Below, piece after piece: positions 45,585-54,705 of a stretch of DNA of 64,000 nt (positions within the stretch are counted from its first letter, which is position 1; each line of letters opens with the position of its first letter). The stretch spans positions 124,001 through 188,000 of the forward strand of contig JAGFJA010000007.1 of assembly GCA_024103005.1 (NCBI GenBank). Reading direction: 5' to 3'. Origin of the DNA: Saprospiraceae bacterium. Its GTDB lineage: Bacteria; Bacteroidota; Bacteroidia; Chitinophagales; Saprospiraceae. Position numbers and translations under genes: made by a program. The notes under the pieces were generated by a model. That model did no database searches. It saw nothing but the letters and a program-made list of their open reading frames with translations, and was not told the DNA's origin.

Positions 45585-45621
45585 GTTGATGGTTTTGTTA
45601 AAAAAAGGGCAAGCCATCAAC
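45585..45621. repeat. Inverted repeat between trpS and thyA
   Basis: GTTGATGG (45585-45592) and CCATCAAC (45614-45621) form an 8-bp stem, 9 with the flanking T/A, around a 21-base loop. No T tract follows, so it is not a clear terminator. It may be an mRNA stem or a regulatory dyad. Confidence 0.4.
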
Positions 45622-45659
45622 AATTTATAATCAAATCGGCTTCAATATAATGAAAAAGT

Positions 45660-45667
45660 TAATTTTG
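45660..45667 (+). promoter_or_regulatory. Possible -7 box of thyA
   Basis: TAATTTTG, 36 bases before the thyA ATG. No -33 TTTG at the normal distance. Confidence 0.35.
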
Positions 45668-45703
45668 CTTTCTGGTGACAAAAATCAGATAATTTAACCG
45701 CGT

Positions 45704-46498
45704 ATGAAGCAATATCTCACTTTACTTGAGACAATTCTGGAGGATGGTAATATAAAGTCTGACCGTACAGGGACCGGCACTAAGAGCATTTTCGGTGCAC
45801 AGATGAGATTTGACCTTTCAAAAGGTTTCCCTTTGCTGACGACCAAGAAACTTCATCTGAAGTCAATTATTTATGAATTGCTATGGTTTATCAAAGGTGA
45901 TACCAATATTAAATACCTGAAAGACCACCAGGTGAGAATCTGGGATGAGTGGGCAGATGAAAACGGTGACTTGGGACCGGTTTACGGAAAGCAATGGCGT
46001 AGCTGGGAAGGTGCGGATGGCAGGACATACGATCAACTGAAAATGGCGATAGATACCATCAAAAGGAATCCGGATTCAAGAAGAATAATTGTCAATGCCT
46101 GGAATGTAGCCGACCTGGAAGCAATGGCACTGAGTCCCTGTCATTGCCTGTTTCAATTTTATGTAGCGAATGGAAAGTTGTCCTGCCAACTGTACCAGCG
46201 CTCTGCCGATTTTTTCCTTGGAGTTCCTTTTAATATAGCATCATACGCCTTGTTGACGATGATGATTGCTCAAGTATGCGGTCTTCAGTATGGCGATTTT
46301 GTGCATACTCTTGGTGATGCTCACCTTTATAATGACCACTTTGAACAGGCACGACTGCAACTCTCACGACAACCGTATGCCCTGCCTATGATGCGACTGA
46401 ATCCTGATGTGAAGGATATTGAATGCTTTGTATTCGAAGATTTTACACTTGAAAATTATACTGCTCATCCTCATATTAAAGCAAAGGTTTCAGTGTAA
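45704..46498 (+). CDS. thyA: Thymidylate synthase (ThyA)
   Basis: 264 residues, the E. coli-type length. Methylates dUMP with methylene-tetrahydrofolate. Features: [12 protein letters not shown] near the start, the catalytic Cys146 in [11 protein letters not shown], the dUMP contact [21 protein letters not shown], and the ending [11 protein letters not shown]. It is followed by a long non-coding gap before the respiratory operon. Confidence 0.98.
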   Translation: MKQYLTLLETILEDGNIKSDRTGTGTKSIFGAQMRFDLSKGFPLLTTKKLHLKSIIYELLWFIKGDTNIKYLKDHQVRIWDEWADENGDLGPVYGKQWRSWEGADGRTYDQLKMAIDTIKRNPDSRRIIVNAWNVADLEAMALSPCHCLFQFYVANGKLSCQLYQRSADFFLGVPFNIASYALLTMMIAQVCGLQYGDFVHTLGDAHLYNDHFEQARLQLSRQPYALPMMRLNPDVKDIECFVFEDFTLENYTAHPHIKAKVSV

Positions 46499-46585
46499 AT
46501 AATCATTGATATTTCAGTAGTCTCTTTTTTCTCAAAGCAGAAAATAGGGAATCCACCTTCCTTATTGACCAACCCTCCAATTTTA

Positions 46586-46599
46586 ATGATTTAAATCAT
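46586..46599. promoter_or_regulatory. Palindrome ATGATTTAAATCAT, possible Crp/Fnr-type site
   Basis: A perfect 14-bp palindrome. TGAT and ATCA half sites are spaced by TTAA, close to the FNR consensus (TTGAT-N4-ATCAA) except for the outermost base. It is 87 bases after thyA and about 540 before actA. A link to respiratory control is a guess. Confidence 0.35.
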
Positions 46600-47099
46600 A
46601 AAAAATATGAAGAGGCTTAAGTATTGCCTTATTATTTGAGGATTTTTCTAAGGTAAACTTTAATTTGACGGTATTATATTTCAAAACTCATCAACAATTC
46701 GATTTTAGAAAATTTATATTTAGGTCCTGCCATTTTCTGAATTGCTTTAATAAAAAAGACATTTTTGGCTTATTTTTTCGTTGCAATTAATTCTTTATTT
46801 GCCCGATAAGCCTGATTTTATCACGATTCCGGAGCAAAACAATCAAAATAGAATTAAAATTTTGTTAAGAAAATCTGCACGTTGGAATTTATAATTTTGA
46901 AAAAGTCTAAATTTTGCTTTGCTGTTTGATTTTGAAAAAATAGTATTATTAAATATAAAATTATTATATGTATCAAAATCAATTAGTTGTATTCATGATG
47001 TTAATAAAATTGTAATGACTTCGATTGATATTCTTAATTAGAAGGAATCTAAATAGGCTTATTTGTATGTTGATATAGTTAAAATATTTAACAGTTGGT

Positions 47100-47107
47100 T
47101 ATTTTTG
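47100..47107 (+). promoter_or_regulatory. Possible -7 box of the act-cox operon
   Basis: TATTTTTG matches TAnnTTTG and lies 33 bases before the actA ATG. No TTTG occurs 19-21 bp upstream; the nearest TTG is 27 bp away. Confidence 0.4.
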
Positions 47108-47140
47108 CACAATTAATAAGTATCAATATACCGATAACGC

Positions 47141-48565
47141 ATGATGAATTGTATGCATGATATAAATATACGCAGTTTGAAATCGTTTGTTATTCTCTTA
47201 CTTACTTTCTTTGCTATAAGTACAGTAAACGCTGCAGATTTAAAAAATGGACAAAATCTGTTCAAAGCCAATTGCGCTACTTGTCACAACAAAAACATGG
47301 TGGATAAGTTGACCGGGCCGCCAATGAAAACGGCACTCGAAGAATGGGCAGCATATCCTAAGAAAGACTTGTATGACTGGATTCGGAATTCACAGGCTTT
47401 AATTAGTAAAGGACATCCGCAGGCGGTGAAAATATGGAATGAATATAAGCCGGTGGTGATGACACCTTTTCCAAACCTGACAGATGAGAATATAGATGAT
47501 ATCATTGCATATGTCGAAGGAGTAATCGATGGGTCGTATCCTCCGAAAGCAGCCGGAGCAGCGCCTGCCGCGGGAACAGCTAAGCAGGAAGGCTCCAACA
47601 ATAACTGGATATATCTCGGTATTTTCGGATTGTTAGCCATACTTGCTTTAATCCTTGCAGGAATAGCACGCAATCTTAAAACAATAGAAAGTGAAAAGGA
47701 AGGTAAGCCGGTAGAGAAAAAGTCCCTTCTTCAGTTGATGACTAGTAAGACGGTAATCGGAGTTGTATTGTTTGCTTTGATTGTTTTAGGCAGTTATACA
47801 ACAGTTAATAATGCGATTCAGCTTGGACGACAGCAAAATTATGCCCCTGATCAACCAATTAAATTTTCTCACGTCACACATGCAGGTATTAATAAAATTG
47901 ATTGTCAGTTTTGTCATGACGGTGCCCGAAGAAGTAAGCACTCTGTAATCCCTTCTACCAATACTTGTATGAGTTGCCATAAGGCCATTAAGAAAGGGTC
48001 GGAATATGGTACACAAGAGATTACCAAAATCTTTGCTTCTATAGGTTTTGACCCGAATACAGATCAATATATCGAGAATTATGATAAGCTATCACAGAAA
48101 GAGGTAGCTAAAATTTATAAGAAATGGATTCGAAATCAATACCTCACTCAGGAAGGAGCTACAATGGATGCTGCCGGAAAAGAATTTGTTAATAATCAAT
48201 GGGATCATATCGTAAAATCACTTACCAGCGAACATAAGAAGAAAGTACAGGGACCTATTGAATGGATTCGGGTACATAATCTGCCAGATCACGTTTATTT
48301 TAACCACTCTCAGCACGTGACTGTTGGTAAAGTTGACTGTGAAGCTTGTCATGGCAAAGTTGCCGAAATGGAAACGCTTCGTCAATATGCTCCTCTTTCA
48401 ATGGGATGGTGTATTACTTGTCACAGAGAGACAAAGGTACAGTTTAACGAAAATCCATATTATGATAGTTATGTCAGATACCATCAGGAATTGAAGGATG
48501 GGAAAAGGGATAAGGTGACCGTAGCCGATGTAGGTGGTATCGAATGCCAAAAATGTCACTATTAA
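47141..48565 (+). CDS. actA: ActA, multihaem cytochrome c subunit of alternative complex III (six CXXCH)
   Basis: 474 residues. A signal peptide (to about 31) leads to a single-haem domain (CATCH, 45-49), then two hydrophobic segments at about 155-175 and 203-225, and a multihaem domain with CQFCH, CMSCH, CEACH, CITCH and a final CQKCH close to the C-terminus. Six CXXCH in total. ActA of Rhodothermus is described with five; the extra site is the N-terminal domain. It would take electrons onward from ActB and hand them to a cytochrome or the oxidase. First gene of the operon. Confidence 0.9.
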   Translation: MMNCMHDINIRSLKSFVILLLTFFAISTVNAADLKNGQNLFKANCATCHNKNMVDKLTGPPMKTALEEWAAYPKKDLYDWIRNSQALISKGHPQAVKIWNEYKPVVMTPFPNLTDENIDDIIAYVEGVIDGSYPPKAAGAAPAAGTAKQEGSNNNWIYLGIFGLLAILALILAGIARNLKTIESEKEGKPVEKKSLLQLMTSKTVIGVVLFALIVLGSYTTVNNAIQLGRQQNYAPDQPIKFSHVTHAGINKIDCQFCHDGARRSKHSVIPSTNTCMSCHKAIKKGSEYGTQEITKIFASIGFDPNTDQYIENYDKLSQKEVAKIYKKWIRNQYLTQEGATMDAAGKEFVNNQWDHIVKSLTSEHKKKVQGPIEWIRVHNLPDHVYFNHSQHVTVGKVDCEACHGKVAEMETLRQYAPLSMGWCITCHRETKVQFNENPYYDSYVRYHQELKDGKRDKVTVADVGGIECQKCHY

Positions 48566-48602
48566 ATAATCTTAGTTTAGAATCTTATTTATATAAATAA
48601 AA

Positions 48603-51600
48603 ATGAGCGAATTAAATCAAGGATATTGGGGAAGTAGCGAAGAATTTACTAATGATGAGGCATTCGTAAATAGCCTGCACAATGAATTCTATGAGCTTCC
48701 TATTCTGAATAAATTGTCTGAAGAAGAATCAGAGAAATCCAACGGTCATAAACGACGTGACTTTCTGAAGTACCTCGGTTTTAGTATTGGGGCAGCGACC
48801 ATAGCTGCAAGCTGCGAAACACCTATCCGTAAAGCCTTGCCATATGTCTCTAAACCTGATGCTATCGTACCGGGCGTTGCAAATTACTATGCTTCCAGCT
48901 TTGTTAAAGGCAATGATGTCCTCCCGATAGTTGTTAAAACTCGTGAAGGACGACCAATTAAAATAGAAGGAAATACCTTGTCTGCCTTTTCCGGAGGAGG
49001 AACCAGCGCAAGAGCACAGGCATCCGTTCTGGATTTGTATGATGTCGGGAGATATAAATCACCGGGTAAGAACGACGGTAAAGGCGGTTTAAAGAAAACC
49101 AAATGGGAAGATCTGGATAAGGAAATAAAAACTAAGCTGTCCGCCGGCGGAAATATCAGAATAGTTTCCAATACCATCACCAGCCCTTCCATGAATGCCG
49201 TTATCCAGCAGTTTATTACTGCTTATCCAACAGCTCAGCATGTAACTTATGATCCTTATTCATCATCAGCCATTTTGCAGGCTAATGAGAAATCATTCGG
49301 GAAACGAGTTTTCCCGGGATATGACTTCAGCAAGGCCCAGATTGTTGTCAATTTTGGTGCTGACTTCCTAGGTACATGGGTATCTCCGGTTGAATATACC
49401 AATAGCTGGTCAAAAACACGGAAAATTAAAAATTTTGAAAAACCTGAACTGAGCCGACTTATTCAGTATGAAAGCAATATGTCATACACCGGATCTAATG
49501 CAGACAACAGGATGCTCATCCGTCCATCAGAACAGGGTCTTGCCATCGTAAAATTATATAATGCAGTGGCAGCACTTACAGGTGCAGCATCCTTGCCGGT
49601 TTCGGGTACTTTGAAAAACGCTAAGAGTGAAAAATCTTTCCAATCAGTAGCTAAAGATCTTTTAGCAAATAAAAATGCAGGTAAAGCATCTATTGTTTTA
49701 TCTGATTCTAACAATATTGCAGAACAAATCATCATTAATAAAATAAATGATTTGCTGGGCAACTATGGTCAGACCATCGATCTGAACAATTATTCCAATC
49801 AGCGAAAAGGAATTGACAGTGATATGGTTAAGTTGATCAACGAAATGAAATCAGGCTCGGTCAATACTTTGATAATCCTTGGTGAGGCAAATCCGGTATA
49901 TGATTTACCTGATGGAAATGAGTTCGCTGCCGGACTGAAGAAAGTCGGTCTATCAGTATCATTATCAACTGTGCCTAACGAAACCAGTGCTGCCTGCACC
50001 TATGTCGCTCCGTCTAACCACTACCTTGAATCATGGGGCGATATCCAGCCTAGAAAGAATAGTTATTATGTAGTTCAGCCTACTATTTCTCCTTTGTTTA
50101 AGACCAGACAGGCAGAGCAGTCTTTATTGGCTTGGGCAAATAGTCCGGTTGACGATTTTTCAACATTTATCCAGAATATATGGAAAAATACACTTTTCAG
50201 CCAACAAAGTGAGTATTCAGATTTCCAAAGTTTCTGGAATAATTCATTACACAATGGATTGATAGAATTACCTTCACAAAGCGGTTCTGCATCTGTTGCA
50301 GTGGATATAGCATCTTATGCAGCAGCTGTAACAAAGCCGGGCAATGGACTGGAAGTGAAATATTATGAACCAATGGGTGTCGGATTTGGTGCATATGCCA
50401 ATAATCCATGGTTGCAGGAAATGCCTGACCCTGTTACTCGTACTGTTTGGACTACAGTGGTTCATATTCCGCTTAAATGGGATGGAGACAGTGAATTTGA
50501 ATACTATAAGAATCTGAAAAAAGACGGATTATACGTTGACTTTAAACTGGGTAAAAATACCGTTAAAGATATACCTATAGTCAGACAATTCGGTCAGATG
50601 TCGGATACGATTGCTATCCCAGTGGGCTATGGTCGCACTGTCGGTAACCCAAGCGCACTCAATGTAGGCAATTATGTGATTAATACTTTGGTTCGAGATG
50701 CCGACGGTAATGTTCGGTATTGGAATGATAATGCTGATATCACGCCAAATGGTGACGAAGACAAACATTTTGCATCCGTACAGCTTCACCACACAATGGG
50801 TGTAAGAGGGAAGGACAAGAGCAACAAAGTCATTAATGTCGATGAGAAAGCAATTATGAACTTAGGTAACGGTTATCAGGGTAGCCTTACCAACCGAAGC
50901 ATACTGAAATCTGCTGATGTAAGTAATTTCACTGAAAAGTTGGAGGAATTAAAAGAATTCAGGGCAGAGGCAGCTCATTTGAATAGTCAGAACCTATATC
51001 CGGGCTATGATTACCTTTACAAAGAAGGTCACCATTGGGGTATGAGTATAGACCTCAATGCATGTACAGGATGCGGTGCATGTCAGGTAGCTTGTATTTC
51101 TGAGAATAACGTACCGATTGTCGGCAAAAAAGAAGTTCATCGTCAACATGAGATGACATGGCTTCGTATAGACAGATACTATTATGGTGATGTGGAGTCT
51201 CCGAATGTATTCTACCAGCCAATGATGTGTCAGCATTGTGACAATGCTCCTTGTGAAAACGTATGCCCTGTTAACGCGACCAACCATAGTGCGGAAGGCT
51301 TAAATCAGATGGCTTATAACCGATGTGTAGGTACGAGATACTGTGCTAACAACTGTCCGTTTAAGGTAAGACGTTTTAACTGGGCAGATTATACTACCGC
51401 TGACCTGTTTATCCGAAATGAGTCCAATCCAATGCCTGATGGAGAGTCATTATTCTACGAAGAAAATCTGACAAGATTGGTTCTCAATCCGGATGTAACA
51501 GTTAGGTCTAGGGGAGTTATTGAAAAATGCTCACTTTGTGTTCAGAGAATCCAGGAAGGTAAGCTTCGTGCTAAGACCGAAATGAGAGAGTTGAAAGAAT

Positions 51601-51794
51601 CAGACATTAAGCCGGCATGTGCAACAGCTTGTCCTGCAGGAGCAATTAAATTTGGAGATCAGAATATGCCGGAAGGTACACTGAAGAAAGAATGGAATGA
51701 TCCTACAACTTATTTTGTATTGGAAGAATTGAACGTCAGAGGTAAGATCGGCTATAAAATGAGGGTAACCAATAAGAATAGTGAATTAATTTGA
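48603..51794 (+). CDS. actB: ActB, molybdopterin-oxidoreductase-like/iron-sulfur subunit of ACIII
   Basis: 1063 residues. After about 50 residues comes a twin-arginine motif (KRRDFLKYLGFS) and ASCE, a possible acylation site. The middle (about 80-760) resembles a molybdopterin-binding oxidoreductase chain; in known ACIII it holds no cofactor. The C-terminal part has ferredoxin clusters: CTGCGACQVAC, MMCQHCDNAPCENVCP, CVGTRYCANNCP and CSLCVQR...CATACP. It takes electrons from the quinol side and passes them to ActA. 37 bases after actA. Confidence 0.94.
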   Translation: MSELNQGYWGSSEEFTNDEAFVNSLHNEFYELPILNKLSEEESEKSNGHKRRDFLKYLGFSIGAATIAASCETPIRKALPYVSKPDAIVPGVANYYASSFVKGNDVLPIVVKTREGRPIKIEGNTLSAFSGGGTSARAQASVLDLYDVGRYKSPGKNDGKGGLKKTKWEDLDKEIKTKLSAGGNIRIVSNTITSPSMNAVIQQFITAYPTAQHVTYDPYSSSAILQANEKSFGKRVFPGYDFSKAQIVVNFGADFLGTWVSPVEYTNSWSKTRKIKNFEKPELSRLIQYESNMSYTGSNADNRMLIRPSEQGLAIVKLYNAVAALTGAASLPVSGTLKNAKSEKSFQSVAKDLLANKNAGKASIVLSDSNNIAEQIIINKINDLLGNYGQTIDLNNYSNQRKGIDSDMVKLINEMKSGSVNTLIILGEANPVYDLPDGNEFAAGLKKVGLSVSLSTVPNETSAACTYVAPSNHYLESWGDIQPRKNSYYVVQPTISPLFKTRQAEQSLLAWANSPVDDFSTFIQNIWKNTLFSQQSEYSDFQSFWNNSLHNGLIELPSQSGSASVAVDIASYAAAVTKPGNGLEVKYYEPMGVGFGAYANNPWLQEMPDPVTRTVWTTVVHIPLKWDGDSEFEYYKNLKKDGLYVDFKLGKNTVKDIPIVRQFGQMSDTIAIPVGYGRTVGNPSALNVGNYVINTLVRDADGNVRYWNDNADITPNGDEDKHFASVQLHHTMGVRGKDKSNKVINVDEKAIMNLGNGYQGSLTNRSILKSADVSNFTEKLEELKEFRAEAAHLNSQNLYPGYDYLYKEGHHWGMSIDLNACTGCGACQVACISENNVPIVGKKEVHRQHEMTWLRIDRYYYGDVESPNVFYQPMMCQHCDNAPCENVCPVNATNHSAEGLNQMAYNRCVGTRYCANNCPFKVRRFNWADYTTADLFIRNESNPMPDGESLFYEENLTRLVLNPDVTVRSRGVIEKCSLCVQRIQEGKLRAKTEMRELKESDIKPACATACPAGAIKFGDQNMPEGTLKKEWNDPTTYFVLEELNVRGKIGYKMRVTNKNSELI

Positions 51795-51861
51795 TACGGT
51801 TAAATTCGAAAACCACAAGCAATTTTATTAATATAATATATAACAGCATAATAAAGCGAAA

Positions 51862-53280
51862 ATGTCTATAGTTGTTTCACCAACACGCGAACCGTTAGTT
51901 TTTGGAAGTAAAACATATCATCAGGTAACTGAAGATATTTGCTCGCCATCAGAAAAGGCTCCCAGTCGTCAGTGGGTAATCGGTTTTATCATTGCAGTCA
52001 CCTTCTTGGCAGTATTTGTCTTTTGTGTAAGCTGGCAAATATTTTATGGTGTAGGAGCATGGAACCTGAACAGAACCATTGGATGGGGATACGATATTAC
52101 CAACTTTGTATGGTGGGTGGGTATCGGACATGCCGGGACCTTGATTTCTGCAATCTTATTGTTGTTCAGACAGAAGTGGCGTACAGGGGTTAACCGTGCA
52201 GCGGAAGCGATGACTATCTTTGCCGTTATATGTGCGGCTATGTTCCCGGTCATTCACGTTGGACGTATTTGGTTGCTCTTTTATTTCCTCCCTATACCTA
52301 ACACTCGTGGACCTCTTTGGATCAATTTTAACTCACCTCTTTTATGGGATGTTTTTGCGATTTCTACCTATTTTACAGTTTCATTGTTATTCTGGTACAC
52401 CGGTTTAGTACCTGATTTTGCTACTTTAAGAGACAGAGCTGTCGGATTCAGACGAAAGTTATATAATGTATTGTCTTTCGGATGGAACGGAGCCGCAAAG
52501 CATTGGCAACGATTTGAATCATTGTCCTTAGTTTTGGCAGGACTTGCTACCCCTTTGGTACTTTCTGTTCACACTATTGTATCCTTTGACTTTGCTACTT
52601 CAGTTATACCCGGTTGGCATACTACCATCTTCCCGCCTTACTTTGTCGCAGGGGCTATATTCTCCGGATTCGCGATGGTTCAGACTCTTATGTTAGTCAC
52701 CCGAAAAGCATTGAAACTGGAAGACTATATTACCATCAATCACATAGAATCGATGAACAAAGTTATCCTCCTGACGGGTAACATTGTAGGTATTGCCTAC
52801 TTATCAGAATTGTTTATTGCCTGGTATTCACAATTTGTTTACGAACAGTTTGCCTTTGCTAATCGTGCTGCCGGTATATATTGGTGGTCATATTTTGCCA
52901 TGATGACATGTAACGTACTGTCACCGCAGGTATTCTGGTCAAGGAAGATAAGGAGAAGCATTTGGTGGACATTCTTTATGTCAATCTTTGTTAATATAGG
53001 AATGTGGTTTGAGCGCTTCGTTATCATTGTGACCTCTCTGGCAAGAGACTTTTTACCATCCAGCTGGAGTTATTACTATCCTTCATGGAATGAAATCGGT
53101 ATTTACCTCGGTACCTTCGGGATATTCTTTACATTTTATTTGATATTTGTAAGGATTGCACCGGTAGTGGCTATTGCAGAAATAAAATCTATCCTCAAAT
53201 CATCCGGTGATCAGTACCGTGGAAAAAACCTTGGTCATGATACACACCATGCGGAAGAATCACATGCAGAAAACCATTAA
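51862..53280 (+). CDS. actC: ActC, NrfD-like quinol-binding membrane subunit of ACIII
   Basis: 472 residues with about ten membrane helices. It resembles NrfD/PsrC membrane anchors (GYDITNFVWWVGIGHAGTLI, WTGLVPDFATLRD-type loop here reading WYTGLVPDFATLRD, IVSFDFATSVIPGWHTTIFPPYF). It probably holds the menaquinol site on the periplasmic side. The C-terminal tail is His-rich (HDTHHAEESHAENH). Confidence 0.94.
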   Translation: MSIVVSPTREPLVFGSKTYHQVTEDICSPSEKAPSRQWVIGFIIAVTFLAVFVFCVSWQIFYGVGAWNLNRTIGWGYDITNFVWWVGIGHAGTLISAILLLFRQKWRTGVNRAAEAMTIFAVICAAMFPVIHVGRIWLLFYFLPIPNTRGPLWINFNSPLLWDVFAISTYFTVSLLFWYTGLVPDFATLRDRAVGFRRKLYNVLSFGWNGAAKHWQRFESLSLVLAGLATPLVLSVHTIVSFDFATSVIPGWHTTIFPPYFVAGAIFSGFAMVQTLMLVTRKALKLEDYITINHIESMNKVILLTGNIVGIAYLSELFIAWYSQFVYEQFAFANRAAGIYWWSYFAMMTCNVLSPQVFWSRKIRRSIWWTFFMSIFVNIGMWFERFVIIVTSLARDFLPSSWSYYYPSWNEIGIYLGTFGIFFTFYLIFVRIAPVVAIAEIKSILKSSGDQYRGKNLGHDTHHAEESHAENH

Positions 53281-53304
53281 TTTGAAGATTAATAAGTTAG
53301 AAAA

Positions 53305-53835
53305 ATGGCATTAAAAAATAAAGAAGTATTATTCGGATTGTTTGACGATGAGACACAATTATTGTCGGCAGTAGCAGATGCTCGGAAAACACACATGGAG
53401 ATAGATGATGTCTATACACCATTTCCTGTACATGGATTGGATCCTCTGTTGGGTCTGGAAGAATCAAGATTGCATATCGCCGGATTCTTTTTTGGATTGA
53501 TAGGTACGATGACGGCATTTTTCGGTATCACCTGGATTTTCACTAAAGACTGGCCAACTATTTTTGGTGGTAAGCCTTATTTTTCATTTCCTGCATTTGT
53601 CCCTATCATGTTTGAGTTGACAGTACTTTTTTCTGCGATAGGGATGGTAGTTACCTTTTATACGGTTTGTGGACTTGGACCGGGTGTGAAGGCAATGACT
53701 CTACATGACAGAATAACGGATGATAAATTCTGTATTTCATTTGACATTACAGAAGCTGATGAAGCGACCAAGTCTGATGTAAAGGCGTTTTTTGCAAAGC
53801 ATGGAGCGTCGTTGGTTGATACTAAAATGATTTAA
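53305..53835 (+). CDS. actD: ActD, DUF3341 subunit of ACIII
   Basis: 176 residues. DUF3341: an N-terminal soluble part with VLFGLFDDETQLLSAV and VYTPFPVHGLDPLLGL, two membrane helices (about 55-75 and 95-120, ending FYTVCGLGPG), and a C-terminal ferredoxin-like segment. It has no cofactor motif. It sits 24 bases after actC in the standard act order. Confidence 0.93.
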   Translation: MALKNKEVLFGLFDDETQLLSAVADARKTHMEIDDVYTPFPVHGLDPLLGLEESRLHIAGFFFGLIGTMTAFFGITWIFTKDWPTIFGGKPYFSFPAFVPIMFELTVLFSAIGMVVTFYTVCGLGPGVKAMTLHDRITDDKFCISFDITEADEATKSDVKAFFAKHGASLVDTKMI

Positions 53836-53856
53836 TAAAGAAGTATTCTTTTAAAG

Positions 53857-54660
53857 ATGAACTATAATAGATTAAAGATTTTATCCGGTTTGATTCTGAT
53901 ATCTGCAACTATGTTGATGGAAAGTTGCTCTCCTGCCGGAGGTAACAGGCCGGGACATGAGTACTTCCAGGATATGGGACACTCTATTGCTTATGAAGCC
54001 AACTTAGTAGATTATTTCTATTATAATCGATGGAATTTGGACGGTTATTTGAAACTAGCCCAACCTAGAGATCCGGTTAAGGGAACAATTGCAAGAGGAT
54101 ATGTCGGCTTAGCGAAATATAGTAATGCTCCTGTTCCGGCTATGGTGCAGGAGGAGTTTGCAAATGAAACGGTCAATGGGTCGGTTCCTTTTTATTACGC
54201 AGATACTGAGGAAGATAGGACTAGAGCAATTAATGATATTAAACTTAATCCTTATCCTATCACTAAAAAAAGCCTTGAACACGGAAAAGAGCTTTATAAT
54301 ATATACTGTGGTATTTGTCATGGTGAAAAAGGTGACGGATCCGGATATCTGGTCAGAGATGATGGAAAGTATCCTGCTCAACCGGCAATATTCACAAGTG
54401 ATGATTTTATAAATTCCTCAAATGGTAGATACTACTTTGCCATCATGCATGGTAAGAATGTGATGAGTTCTTATGCAGACAAATTATCTTATGAAGAAAG
54501 ATGGCAGGTTATTCAGCATATCAGAGCACTGCAGGCTGAATCAAAAGGGTTGAAATATAATGAAAATGAAAATACGTTGAATAAGACTGACTTTGTCCTG
54601 ACATCTGCAAAGACCGACAAAACAACAGCTACAACAGATTCAACTTCCACCGCAAAATAA
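53857..54660 (+). CDS. actE: ActE, monohaem cytochrome c lipoprotein of ACIII
   Basis: 267 residues. The signal ends MESC-SPAGG, a lipobox with Cys24. One haem site, YCGICHGEKGDG, and a downstream Met (FAIMHGKNVMSSYA) as likely axial ligand. The last 35 residues are Thr/Lys-rich and disordered. It would be an exit point for electrons from ACIII. Confidence 0.94.
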   Translation: MNYNRLKILSGLILISATMLMESCSPAGGNRPGHEYFQDMGHSIAYEANLVDYFYYNRWNLDGYLKLAQPRDPVKGTIARGYVGLAKYSNAPVPAMVQEEFANETVNGSVPFYYADTEEDRTRAINDIKLNPYPITKKSLEHGKELYNIYCGICHGEKGDGSGYLVRDDGKYPAQPAIFTSDDFINSSNGRYYFAIMHGKNVMSSYADKLSYEERWQVIQHIRALQAESKGLKYNENENTLNKTDFVLTSAKTDKTTATTDSTSTAK

Positions 54661-54705
54661 AGCAAACGAAAGTTAATATAAAGTACCAATAAATTAACAG
54701 CAAGA

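Larger units (their letters stand above)
46499..47140. other. Long AT-rich leader region of the respiratory operon
   Basis: 640 bases without a credible gene. It contains a perfect 14-bp palindrome at 46586-46599 and a TATTTTTG box at 47100-47107. There are several long A/T runs. No RNA structure could be recognised by eye. Confidence 0.6.

Noticed and set aside
45584..45622. Stem GTTGATGG/CCATCAAC as terminator of trpS
   Set aside because: No T tract and a 21-base loop, so it is listed only as an inverted repeat.
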